NCBI GenBank assembly: GCA_949915905.1
Contig: CATLEQ010000007.1
Span: 1 to 38,035 of the forward strand
Origin: an uncultured Lachnospiraceae bacterium
Lineage (GTDB): Bacteria; Bacillota; Clostridia; Lachnospirales; Lachnospiraceae
Length of the DNA stretch: 38,035 nucleotides
Direction of reading: 5' to 3'
Shown: positions 26,821 to 35,738 of the stretch, one piece after another
Layout: the number at the start of each line of letters is the position of its first letter
Numbering within the stretch: position 1 is the first letter of the stretch
Notes under the pieces: model-generated
Told to the model about the DNA's origin: nothing
Seen by the model: only the letters and a program-made list of their open reading frames with translations
The model's database searches: none
Position numbers and translations under genes: made by a program

Positions 26821-27888
26821 ATGAAAACAGAAGTAATTATGTTAAACGAGGAGCGTAATGTCAGCCTGACGACGTATCTGCAGCAGGTGGGCGGGGAGTT
26901 TGGCAACATCCCGAAGCGTCCGGCGATTTTAGTCCTGCCCGGTGGTGGCTACAAGTATTGCTCTGACCGCGAGGCGGAGCCGATTGTGATGCCGTATTTG
27001 AAGGCGGGCTACCAGGTATTTATCCTGCGTTATTCCCTGGGGGCGAACGCGGCCTGGCCGAATCCGTTGAATGACTATGACCAGGCGATGGCATTGATTC
27101 GTAAGAACGCGGACGAGTGGGGAATCTATGCGGACAAGGTGGCGGTGATTGGATTTTCCGCCGGCGGCCATTTGGCGGCGAGCGCGGCGACCATGTCGGT
27201 AAACCGTCCGGATGCGGCCATTTTAGGCTATGCGGTCATCAATGAGGAGAACGCGAAGATTTGGGAGCCGAGTGCGCCGGATACCGTCAGCGCGGTAGAC
27301 AAGAAGACGTGCCCGTGTTTTGTATTTGCAACCAGAACCGACACGACGGTTCCGGTCGAGAATTCCCTGCAGTTCGTGAGCGCGTTGGCGGCCAATAACA
27401 TTTCGTTCGAGAGTCATATTTACGCGTATGGCCCGCACGGATTTTCCACGGCGGATGACAGCGTGCTGATGCCGGGAACCCACATCTGCAATCGCGCGCC
27501 GCACTGGGTGGCGGATAGCATCGAGTGGTTGAAGGACATGTTCGGCACGTTTGGAAGTGGTGCGATGACCGAACCGGCCGTCGGACATTATGCAAATGGA
27601 AATGACGAGGAATATTTGTCCGTGGATTGTACGATGGGCTATCTGATGCGAAATGAAAAGGCGGCGGCAATCCTCGGGCCGATGATGCAGCAGGCCGCAC
27701 AAGGCGGCGCGGCCGGAGAAGGAAAAGAGGCGCAAGCCCAAAATGACATGACAGCTTCCATGACGCCGGAGGCGATGCATCATATGATGAACCACATGGT
27801 ACTTCGGGACATGCTGCAGTTCGGGCAGGTGCCGAAAGAAGCGGTGGAGCAGATTAATGCGCAGCTTAAGAACATTCCAAACAAATAG
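26821..27888 (+). CDS. Alpha/beta hydrolase (acetylxylan-esterase/BD-FAE-like) with Met-rich C-terminal extension
   Basis: PAILVLPGGGYKYCSDREAEPIVMPYLKAGYQVFILRYSLG...VAVIGFSAGGHLAAS...YGPHGFS; tail ...MTPEAMHHMMNHMVLRDMLQFGQ. Confidence 0.88.
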   Translation: MKTEVIMLNEERNVSLTTYLQQVGGEFGNIPKRPAILVLPGGGYKYCSDREAEPIVMPYLKAGYQVFILRYSLGANAAWPNPLNDYDQAMALIRKNADEWGIYADKVAVIGFSAGGHLAASAATMSVNRPDAAILGYAVINEENAKIWEPSAPDTVSAVDKKTCPCFVFATRTDTTVPVENSLQFVSALAANNISFESHIYAYGPHGFSTADDSVLMPGTHICNRAPHWVADSIEWLKDMFGTFGSGAMTEPAVGHYANGNDEEYLSVDCTMGYLMRNEKAAAILGPMMQQAAQGGAAGEGKEAQAQNDMTASMTPEAMHHMMNHMVLRDMLQFGQVPKEAVEQINAQLKNIPNK

Positions 27889-27993
27889 GGAAGAATAATT
27901 TGGACCATCCATGGAAAAAATAAGCATAAATTTTTATCCGCGTGGCTGTCGTGAATCGCGATTTTGGCCATGCGGGTGAGGAGGTAGTGTATC

Positions 27994-28911
27994 GTGCGAA
28001 ATTTTTTCTATGGATGGTATTTTAAATGTCAGTCCGCGTCACAGACGCTGGCACTGATACCGGCAGTGCATCAGGCAGGGAAAAGGCGTACCTGCTCCAT
28101 TCAGGTCGTCACGGACAATGGTTGCCTGACGGCAACGTTTCCCGGGGCGGCGTTTGCCAGGAAGGGAGGCCGAATTGTGATTGGGGAAAATCATTTCGGG
28201 CAAGACGGGGTCGGCTTGTGTGTGAGAACGCCGGAATTACGCGTGGAGGGGGCACTGCATTTTGGAGAGCTTCGGCCGTTGAAATATGACATCATGGGGC
28301 CGTTCGCGTTCGTCCCCTTTATGGAATGCCGTCATGGCGTGTGGAGCATGCGCCACGAAGTCCGCGGGCGCGTGGAGGTGAACGGGAGGCCGTTCGAATT
28401 TTCAAAAGGACTGGGATATTGGGAAGGAGACAGGGGGCGGTCGTTTCCCAAAGAATATGCATGGACCCAGTGCTTTTTTAAAGGTGGTTCGTTGATGTTG
28501 TCCGTGGCCGACATCCCCATGGCCGGGATGCACTTTACCGGCATCATAGGTGTCGTGCTTTGGAGGGGAAGGGAGTACCGGCTGGCCACGTATCTGGGGG
28601 CGCGGGTGTTGCAAAACCAGGACGGGATGCTTCGAATCGTGCAAGGCGACATGATGTTGGAAGCGAAGATGAAAAAGGAAGCGGAAGGTTCGCCGGCCAC
28701 GGAGGTGAAAAGAGGAGCGGCGGATTCGTCGGACACGGGGATGAAAAAGGGGACGTGGCACCCGCTGAAAGCACCGGTGGGGGGAGACATGGCCAGAACC
28801 ATTCATGAGAGTCCTGCGTGTGGGGCGGCGTATCGTTTCCGCGTCGGGGGAAGGACGCTCTTCGCGTTTGAGACGGAGAGGGCGTCCTTCGAATATGAAT
28901 ATGGAAAGTGA
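27994..28911 (+). CDS. Tocopherol cyclase-like family protein
   Basis: FFYGWYFKCQSASQTLALIPAVHQ...GPFAFVPFMECRHGVWSMRHEVRGRVEVNGRPFEFSKGLGYWEGDRGRSFPKEYAWTQCFF...; GTG start with GAGGAGG upstream. Confidence 0.8.
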   Translation: MRNFFYGWYFKCQSASQTLALIPAVHQAGKRRTCSIQVVTDNGCLTATFPGAAFARKGGRIVIGENHFGQDGVGLCVRTPELRVEGALHFGELRPLKYDIMGPFAFVPFMECRHGVWSMRHEVRGRVEVNGRPFEFSKGLGYWEGDRGRSFPKEYAWTQCFFKGGSLMLSVADIPMAGMHFTGIIGVVLWRGREYRLATYLGARVLQNQDGMLRIVQGDMMLEAKMKKEAEGSPATEVKRGAADSSDTGMKKGTWHPLKAPVGGDMARTIHESPACGAAYRFRVGGRTLFAFETERASFEYEYGK

Positions 28912-28963
28912 ATTATCGCTTGCCGGTATTATTCATGGTTTCGGGTCTTTTAAGTGGATTTTT

Positions 28964-31795
28964 CTAAACCACGCTTGGCGAAGGTTTCCGAATCCGTATC
29001 ACGATGGCCGCAACGCAGGAAATGGCAAGAAGTATCAATTCTGCATAAAGGAAATAAAAGCATAGTTTCCAATTCTTGACGCCGACCTCGTGCGTGTTTC
29101 CGTTGACCCAGGCGTAGAGGTGGTTGTGTGCCGCCCTTTGCAGGTAATAAATATCCGCGTCCGAGGAGGGAACCCGGTTGGTGTTTTGGAAGCCAAGCCA
29201 CACGTCGACACCTGCCCGGATGGTGCGAAGAAAGCTGCGGTTTTCCCCGGCCTGGTCCATGTCCGTCAGAACACAGCCCTGAAATCCCCATTCTCCCCGC
29301 AACACGTCCGTAAGAAGCCCGACATGGCCTCCTGCATACGTGTCGCCGATATAATTCATGCTGCTCATCACGCCCGTGGCCTTCCCGTATTTTACCGCAT
29401 ACTCGGCAGGTTTGAGGTAAATTTCGCGGAGTGCCTGTTCGTTGCAGTAGGTGTGCAGTTTGGCGCGGTTTTGCTCCATGTCGTTCAATACGAAATGCTT
29501 CACATAGACGGTCAGGCCTTCCGCCCTCGCGCCTTGGACTTCGGCGGCGGCCGTCATGGCACCAAGCGTGGCGTCTTCGGAATAATATTCAAAATTCCGT
29601 CCGCCGTAGAAAAAGCGGTGTGTATTGATCCCGGGTGCGTACCAGCCGGTGACGTGATTGTAATTCGCCTGCTCGGCCACGCAGCGTCCCATTTCGTAAG
29701 CCAAATCCGTGTGAAACGTCGCGGCCAAAAGCGGCACGCAGGGGAAGCCGACCGAGACCAGGCTGTTGGAAAACATGCTGGATATGCCCAAAGGGCCGTC
29801 CGTGTCGACCGTCCGCACCTTGCCGATGGTAGGAATGGCGGGGGAGGAGTACATGGTGTTACCGGTTAAGAGGTTCAAGTCCTCCATGGTCAATTGCGCG
29901 ATGAGCGCGTCCCATTTCTCATCGTCATAGTCCAGCCCGGCCATGTCCTCGATTCGAAGTTCTCCCGGTACCGCATAATCCACCCCTTCTTTGTAAGTTC
30001 TGGTGACGGCCGTGTCAAAGGCATCGTCGTAGACATTGTCCGTCTCAAAATAATCCAGGTTTTCGATGTTATTTTGCACGGAGCCCATCGCGGACGCGTA
30101 GTTTGCAAATGCATTCTGCCGGGACAAATATTCCCCGCGTGCCGCCTGCTCGAAATGGTTAAATGCGGCCTGCACATCCGAGTCGCGCTTGTCATCGCCG
30201 GAGAAGAAATAGGACTCTGAAAGCGATGCCTTTATGCTGTCATAAGTATTGTGGGCATCGGCGCGGACGGAAAAAACATAATCTCCGGCATCGAGCATAT
30301 AGGCTCCCTTCGTGCCATTTGCATTATCATGGCCGGTGTCATAGGAGGCCAAATCCTCCATGGAAAATTCGAGAACCACCGTTTCTGCGGCTTTGGGAGC
30401 CAGGATGTCTGTCTTGCCGTAGGCAATCAATTCCACTTCCGGCTTTTCCACATGGTTTGCCTTGTCATATTCGGTGTAAGGAACCGTGGCGTAAAGCTGT
30501 ACCACGCTTTTTCCTGCAACGTCTCCCGTGTTTGTGACGGTCACTTCCAGCGTGTAAGTTTCCCGCGCGCCAAGCGTGGCAGCGTCAGACAACGTTCCGC
30601 CCGTGATTTCCTGGGTGAAGGCCGTATAGGATAAACCGTGCCCGAAAGGATAAGCCACGACGGAGTCATAATCGGAGTAATCGAAGGTTTCGCCGGTCTT
30701 CGTGTTGGTTATGACCGCTTGTTCCGCATAAGCCGTTTCGTACCATTTATAGCCTACATAAATGCCTTCCACGTAATCCAGGTAATATCGGCCTTCGGCA
30801 TTGGCCGCCTCTTGTACGCCGAAATTTTCACTGGCGGGATGACTGTCGTGGCGATATACCCAGGTGTCCGGCAATCTGCCGGAAGGATTGACTTCCCCGG
30901 TCAGAATCTTTCCCAGGGCAGAGAAGCCATAAGGCCCCGGCAGCCCCGCCCAGATGACGGCATCGACTTCGTAATCGTTCATCCAGTCAAGTTCCATGGC
31001 GTTGCCGCTGTTGATTACCACGATGACCGTTTCGAACGTTTTGCATGCGGCGGCCAAGAGGGCCTCCTCGTTTGAATCGAGTGCAAGGTAATCCTCGTTC
31101 TCGCCATAAGGCAAATCCTTTCCCTCCGCCCCGGTTCTTCCGAGTACGATAATGGCCGTGTCCGAGTACGCTTTCATTTGATCAAAAGACACGGAGTCCG
31201 TATATGCGTCCGCTTCGATTTCCTTCATGGAAAAATCTGCCGGGATAAAGCCGATTCGTCCCGTTCCCGACTCTTCCAAATCCCCGTAGATGCCGGATTG
31301 TGCAAAAGCCGGATTTACTTCGATGCCGGCATCTTCCAGGGACTGCACGATGCCGACGGGGTCTTTTGCGCTTACGACACCTGTACCCGCGCCGCTAAAA
31401 AGGGGGTGGTACGCGACATAACCGAGCAGGTTTACCTTTTTGTCAGACAGCGGGAGTGCGCCGCCCTCGTTTTTCATGAGCACCATTCCCTCTTCGGCAA
31501 TTTCACTGGCGAGAGTCTGAAAGCGCTCCAAATCCCCGTCGCCGTTTTCAAAGCTCCAGGAAGACATCAGCATGTCAATCGAATTTGAAAAAGTGCCTGC
31601 CGCATAAGAAAGCCCGGCGGTGATGGCGAGGCTCAATGCCGTCACGAGGACGGTCAGGAAGGAAAATAATTTCTTTTTCTTCCTGCCTTTTTTTTGCCCC
31701 TTGACTGCCATGCCGAGAAAGAGTGCCGCAATCAATAAGACAAAAATGCCAAAAACGATGATTCCGACTTTTAATGCTTCAAAATAGGGATTCAT
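28964..31795 (-). CDS. Glycoside hydrolase family 3 (beta-glucosidase-type), permuted domain order, membrane anchored at both ends
   Basis: N-terminal TMs; EIAEEGMVLMKNEGGALPL (GH3 C-domain) first, FnIII-like middle, then DGPLGISS...YVKHFVLNDMEQNR...VLTDMDQ (catalytic domain), then C-terminal TM. ORF open from 31804; ATG 31795 has better RBS spacing. Confidence 0.92.
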   Translation of the reverse strand: MNPYFEALKVGIIVFGIFVLLIAALFLGMAVKGQKKGRKKKKLFSFLTVLVTALSLAITAGLSYAAGTFSNSIDMLMSSWSFENGDGDLERFQTLASEIAEEGMVLMKNEGGALPLSDKKVNLLGYVAYHPLFSGAGTGVVSAKDPVGIVQSLEDAGIEVNPAFAQSGIYGDLEESGTGRIGFIPADFSMKEIEADAYTDSVSFDQMKAYSDTAIIVLGRTGAEGKDLPYGENEDYLALDSNEEALLAAACKTFETVIVVINSGNAMELDWMNDYEVDAVIWAGLPGPYGFSALGKILTGEVNPSGRLPDTWVYRHDSHPASENFGVQEAANAEGRYYLDYVEGIYVGYKWYETAYAEQAVITNTKTGETFDYSDYDSVVAYPFGHGLSYTAFTQEITGGTLSDAATLGARETYTLEVTVTNTGDVAGKSVVQLYATVPYTEYDKANHVEKPEVELIAYGKTDILAPKAAETVVLEFSMEDLASYDTGHDNANGTKGAYMLDAGDYVFSVRADAHNTYDSIKASLSESYFFSGDDKRDSDVQAAFNHFEQAARGEYLSRQNAFANYASAMGSVQNNIENLDYFETDNVYDDAFDTAVTRTYKEGVDYAVPGELRIEDMAGLDYDDEKWDALIAQLTMEDLNLLTGNTMYSSPAIPTIGKVRTVDTDGPLGISSMFSNSLVSVGFPCVPLLAATFHTDLAYEMGRCVAEQANYNHVTGWYAPGINTHRFFYGGRNFEYYSEDATLGAMTAAAEVQGARAEGLTVYVKHFVLNDMEQNRAKLHTYCNEQALREIYLKPAEYAVKYGKATGVMSSMNYIGDTYAGGHVGLLTDVLRGEWGFQGCVLTDMDQAGENRSFLRTIRAGVDVWLGFQNTNRVPSSDADIYYLQRAAHNHLYAWVNGNTHEVGVKNWKLCFYFLYAELILLAISCVAAIVIRIRKPSPSVV

Positions 31796-31962
31796 ACTTT
31801 TCATCTCCTTTCCGTTTCACCTTTGTTTCCGCGATAAACGCGGAGTTGTCGTATAGTTTATTGATAATCCCATACTATTTGATTTTTTTGTTGTTGTCAA
31901 GAAAGGAAAAAAGGATTTGTGCAATGCGCCGCTTTAAATTGTTAAATTGCTAAATTTTTTCA

Positions 31963-31991
31963 TTTACTTTCTTCAAAAAAAATGATATGAT
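31963..31991 (+). promoter_or_regulatory. Promoter of ior operon
   Basis: TTTACT-N17-TATGAT upstream of 32030 start with AAGAAAGGA RBS. Confidence 0.55.
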
Positions 31992-32029
31992 AGGAAAAGC
32001 GCATTTTACGTAAGAAAGGATTATAAATT

Positions 32030-33757
32030 ATGAAGCAATTGATGTTGGGAAATAAGGCTCTCGCCAGGGGCTTGTACGAGGCCGGATGCTGTGTGGTGTC
32101 CAGTTATCCGGGGACGCCGAGCACCGAGGTGACCGAGGAGGCCGCGAAGTATGACGAGATATATTGTGAGTGGGCACCGAACGAGAAGGTGGCCATGGAG
32201 GTGGCGTTTGGCGCGTCATTGGCGGGCAAGCGCAGTTTTTGCGGGATGAAGCATGTCGGGCTTAACGTGGCGGCAGACCCGTTGTTTACATGCTCTTATA
32301 CGGGAGTCAACGCGGGGTTCGTCATCTGCGTGGCGGACGACGCGGGGATGCATTCTTCCCAGAACGAGCAGGATTCCCGCCACCATGCCGTCGCGGCGAA
32401 GGTTCCGATGCTCGAGCCGTCGGATTCCGCGGAGGCGTACCAGTTTGCCAAGCTGGCGTTTGAGATTTCGGAACAATTTGACACGCCGGTCATCATCAAG
32501 ATGTGCACCCGCGTGGCGCATTCCCAGAGCGTGGTGGAGACGGGCGAGCGCGTGGAGCAAAAGACCGTTCCTTATCAGAAAAATATTGCAAAATACGTGA
32601 TGATGCCGGGCAATGCCATCCGCCGTCATCCGGTGGTGGAAGAGCGCATGCGCAAGCTGACGGAATATGCCGAGACGAACGCGGTGAACCGTGTGGAGAT
32701 GGGCGATACCGCGCTTGGCGTCATTACTTCTTCTACCAGTTACCAGTATACAAAGGAAGTATTTGGCGAGAGGGCCAGCATCTTGAAGCTTGGCATGGTC
32801 AATCCGTTGCCAAGGAAGCTGATTTTGGATTTCGCCGCCAAGGTGGAAAAGCTGGTGATTGTCGAAGAGCTGGATCCGATCATTGAAAATCATTGCAGGC
32901 AACTGGGACTGACCGTGACGGGCAAGGATGTTTTGCCAATCGAGGGAGAATTTTCCCAGAACCTGATTGCAGAAAAACTCGGACTTGCCGTGCCGGAGAG
33001 CAAAAAGCTTGACGAGGCGGTTCCGGGCAGGCCGCCGGTGATGTGCGCGGGATGTCCGCATAGAGGATTGTTTTATACATTGGCGAAAAATAAATGTACC
33101 GTGCTGGGTGACATCGGCTGTTACACGTTGGGTGCCGTGGCACCGCTCTCCGCGATGGAGATGACGCTTTGCATGGGCGCGTCCATCAGCGCGACGCATG
33201 GATTTAACAAGGCACTTGGAAAAGAGGGCGAGGGAAAGACCGTGGCGGTCATCGGCGATTCGACGTTCATGCATTCGGGCATGACTGGGCTGGCCAACAT
33301 TGCCTACAATCAGAGTAATTCGACGGTGGTGATTTTGGACAACTCCATCACGGGCATGACCGGGCACCAGCAGAACCCGACGACCGGGTACAATATCAAG
33401 GGCGACCCGGCGGGCAAGATTGACCTCGAGGCGTTATGCAGGGCGATGGGCTTTTCACGGGTGGTCGTGGTAGACCCGTACGACCTGGCGGAATGCGACC
33501 GTGTGATAAAGGAAGAATTGGCGGCCGGGGAAGCGTCGGTCATCATCAGCAGGAGACCGTGTGCGTTGTTAAAGTATGTAAAGCATAATCCGCCGCTTAA
33601 AGTGGAAGAGGACAAGTGCGTGGGCTGCAAGTCTTGTATGCGCCTTGGATGTCCGGCCATCAGCGTGCGCGGCGGAAAGGCCGTCATTGACACGACGTTG
33701 TGCGTGGGCTGCGGAGTCTGTCAGCAGATGTGTAAGTTCGACGCGCTTAAGGCATAA
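32030..33757 (+). CDS. iorA: Indolepyruvate ferredoxin oxidoreductase, alpha subunit
   Basis: SSYPGTPSTEVTE...; TPP domain VIGDSTFMHSGMTGLANIAYNQSNSTVVILDNSITGMTGHQQNP; C-terminal two 4Fe-4S CVGCKSCMRLGCP, CVGCGVCQQMCKF. Confidence 0.96.
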   Translation: MKQLMLGNKALARGLYEAGCCVVSSYPGTPSTEVTEEAAKYDEIYCEWAPNEKVAMEVAFGASLAGKRSFCGMKHVGLNVAADPLFTCSYTGVNAGFVICVADDAGMHSSQNEQDSRHHAVAAKVPMLEPSDSAEAYQFAKLAFEISEQFDTPVIIKMCTRVAHSQSVVETGERVEQKTVPYQKNIAKYVMMPGNAIRRHPVVEERMRKLTEYAETNAVNRVEMGDTALGVITSSTSYQYTKEVFGERASILKLGMVNPLPRKLILDFAAKVEKLVIVEELDPIIENHCRQLGLTVTGKDVLPIEGEFSQNLIAEKLGLAVPESKKLDEAVPGRPPVMCAGCPHRGLFYTLAKNKCTVLGDIGCYTLGAVAPLSAMEMTLCMGASISATHGFNKALGKEGEGKTVAVIGDSTFMHSGMTGLANIAYNQSNSTVVILDNSITGMTGHQQNPTTGYNIKGDPAGKIDLEALCRAMGFSRVVVVDPYDLAECDRVIKEELAAGEASVIISRRPCALLKYVKHNPPLKVEEDKCVGCKSCMRLGCPAISVRGGKAVIDTTLCVGCGVCQQMCKFDALKA

Positions 33758-33775
33758 CGAAGGAGGTACATAGGA

Positions 33776-34348
33776 ATGACGAAGAATATTATGATTGTCG
33801 GCGTCGGCGGACAAGGCTCCCTTTTGGCGAGCAAGCTGTTGGGGCATTTACTTTTGACGGAAGGGTATGACGTGAAGGTGTCCGAGGTGCACGGCATGAG
33901 CCAGCGCGGAGGAAGCGTGGTGACCTACGTGCGGTTCGGGGAAAAGGTGTATTCTCCGGTGATTGACAAGGGCGAGGCGGACTTTATCGTATCCTTTGAA
34001 AAGCTGGAGGCGGCCCGTTACGTGGAGTATTTGAAAAAGGACGGGTGGATTGTGACCAATACGCAGGAGATCGACCCGATGCCGGTCATTACCGGGGCGG
34101 CCAAGTATCCGGAGAATCTCGTGGAAAAGATGGGGGAAGCCGGGGTGCAGGTGGATGCCATGGATTGCTTGTCATTGGCAGAGGAGGCAGGCTCGGCCAA
34201 GGCGGTCAACATCGTGCTGATGGGCAGGCTGTCGAAATATTTTGACACGATTCCGGCAGAGAAGTGGCGGCAGGCGATAAGAGAATGCGTGCCGGAAAAA
34301 TATGTGGAACTTAACCTGAAGGCGTTCGCGCTGGGAAGAGGAGAATGA
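33776..34348 (+). CDS. iorB: Indolepyruvate ferredoxin oxidoreductase, beta subunit
   Basis: NIMIVGVGGQGSLLASKLLGHLLLTEGYDVKVSEVHGMSQRGGSVVTYVRFG. Confidence 0.95.
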   Translation: MTKNIMIVGVGGQGSLLASKLLGHLLLTEGYDVKVSEVHGMSQRGGSVVTYVRFGEKVYSPVIDKGEADFIVSFEKLEAARYVEYLKKDGWIVTNTQEIDPMPVITGAAKYPENLVEKMGEAGVQVDAMDCLSLAEEAGSAKAVNIVLMGRLSKYFDTIPAEKWRQAIRECVPEKYVELNLKAFALGRGE

Positions 34349-34370
34349 CAAGATAAGGAGAAAGAAAGCG

Positions 34371-35672
34371 ATGGGGAATTATTATCAGCCGGAAATCGAG
34401 ACGATGTCGGTAGAAGAGCTTCAGAAATTGCAGAGTGAGAGACTGGCAGCGCAGGTGAAATTCGTTTATGACAATGTCGAGTTTTACAAAAACCGGATGG
34501 ACGAGGCAGGCGTGAAGCCGGAAGACATTAAAGGAATCGAGGATTTACATAAGCTGCCGTTCATTACCAAGGATGATTTGCGTGACCAGTATCCGTATGG
34601 CTTGCTGGGCGTGCCGCTTAGTGACTGTGTGCGGATTCAGTCCACCAGCGGTACGACGGGGCGGCGCGTGGTGGCGTTTTATACTCAGGAGGACATCGAC
34701 GTTTGGGAGGAGTGCTGCGCGAGGGCCATCGTGGCTGCGGGAGGTACGAAGGATGACGTATGCCATGTCTGCTATGGTTATGGATTGTTCACGGGCGGCC
34801 CGGGACTCAACGGCGGTTCCCACAGGGTCGGATGCCTGACACTTCCGATGTCTTCGGGTAATACGGAGAGGCAGCTGCAGTTCATGACGGACCTGGGTTC
34901 GACCATTATCTGCTGTACGCCGTCCTATGCGGCAAATCTTGGAGAGGCCATCGTAGAGAGAGGGTTGAAAGATCAGATTAAATTGAAAGCCGGCATTTTC
35001 GGCGCGGAGCCGTGGACCGAGGAGATGCGGCACAATATAGAGGAGACGCTTGGCATCAAGGCCTATGACATTTACGGGCTGACGGAGATTTCCGGCCCGG
35101 GCGTGTCGTTCGAGTGCGAGGAGCAGGCCGGGATGCACATCCAGGAAGACCATTTCATTCCGGAAATCATCAATCCGGATACGGGCGAGGTGCTGCCGGA
35201 GGGCGAAGTGGGCGAGCTGGTGTTTACGTGTATCACGAAAAAGGCGTTCCCGTTGCTTCGTTACCGTACGCGCGACCTTTGCTATCTGACGAGGAAGCCT
35301 TGCTCCTGCGGACGTACGCATATCCGTATGCACAAGCCGACCGGGCGCAGTGACGACATGCTGATTATCAAGGGCGTCAACGTGTTCCCGTCCCAGATAG
35401 AGACCGTGTTGTTAAATCTTGGTTATCAGGCCAATTATCAAATCGTTGTCGATCGTGTCGGCAATAGCGACGTTTGCGAGGTACAAGTGGAAATGACGCC
35501 GGCGATGGCGATAAGCGGCATGCCGATCGAGTTGAGGAAGAAGGAAATCGTGAAAGATTTGAAATCCATGCTTGGCATCCGGGTGGACGTCAAGATTCTG
35601 GAGCCGAAGAGCATCGTGCGCAGCGAGGGCAAGGCGGTGCGCGTCATTGACAAGAGACATTTGTATAAATAA
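34371..35672 (+). CDS. paaK: Phenylacetate-CoA ligase
   Basis: KDDLRDQYPYGLLGVPLSDCVRIQSTSGTTGRRVVAFYT...YDIYGLTEISGPGVSFEC...GRSDDMLIIKGVNVFPSQIE. Confidence 0.95.
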   Translation: MGNYYQPEIETMSVEELQKLQSERLAAQVKFVYDNVEFYKNRMDEAGVKPEDIKGIEDLHKLPFITKDDLRDQYPYGLLGVPLSDCVRIQSTSGTTGRRVVAFYTQEDIDVWEECCARAIVAAGGTKDDVCHVCYGYGLFTGGPGLNGGSHRVGCLTLPMSSGNTERQLQFMTDLGSTIICCTPSYAANLGEAIVERGLKDQIKLKAGIFGAEPWTEEMRHNIEETLGIKAYDIYGLTEISGPGVSFECEEQAGMHIQEDHFIPEIINPDTGEVLPEGEVGELVFTCITKKAFPLLRYRTRDLCYLTRKPCSCGRTHIRMHKPTGRSDDMLIIKGVNVFPSQIETVLLNLGYQANYQIVVDRVGNSDVCEVQVEMTPAMAISGMPIELRKKEIVKDLKSMLGIRVDVKILEPKSIVRSEGKAVRVIDKRHLYK

Positions 35673-35706
35673 GGAGCTGTTCGAAACGGTTCCTAAGAAA
35701 GGGAAA

Positions 35707-35724
35707 GTTACTGTGAACAGTAAC
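35707..35724 (+). promoter_or_regulatory. Intercistronic hairpin before second ligase
   Basis: GTTACTGT-ga-ACAGTAAC immediately upstream of RBS. Confidence 0.5.
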
Positions 35725-35738
35725 AAGGGAAATAAAGA

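Noticed and set aside
28544-28808. Overlapping ORFs within the tocopherol cyclase-like gene
   Set aside because: Arise from GC-rich low-complexity segment; no RBS or family resemblance.
32216-33367. 383-aa minus-strand ORF antisense to iorA
   Set aside because: Opposite strand encodes well-conserved IorA across its full length; antisense ORF has no recognisable domain and is a codon-bias artefact.
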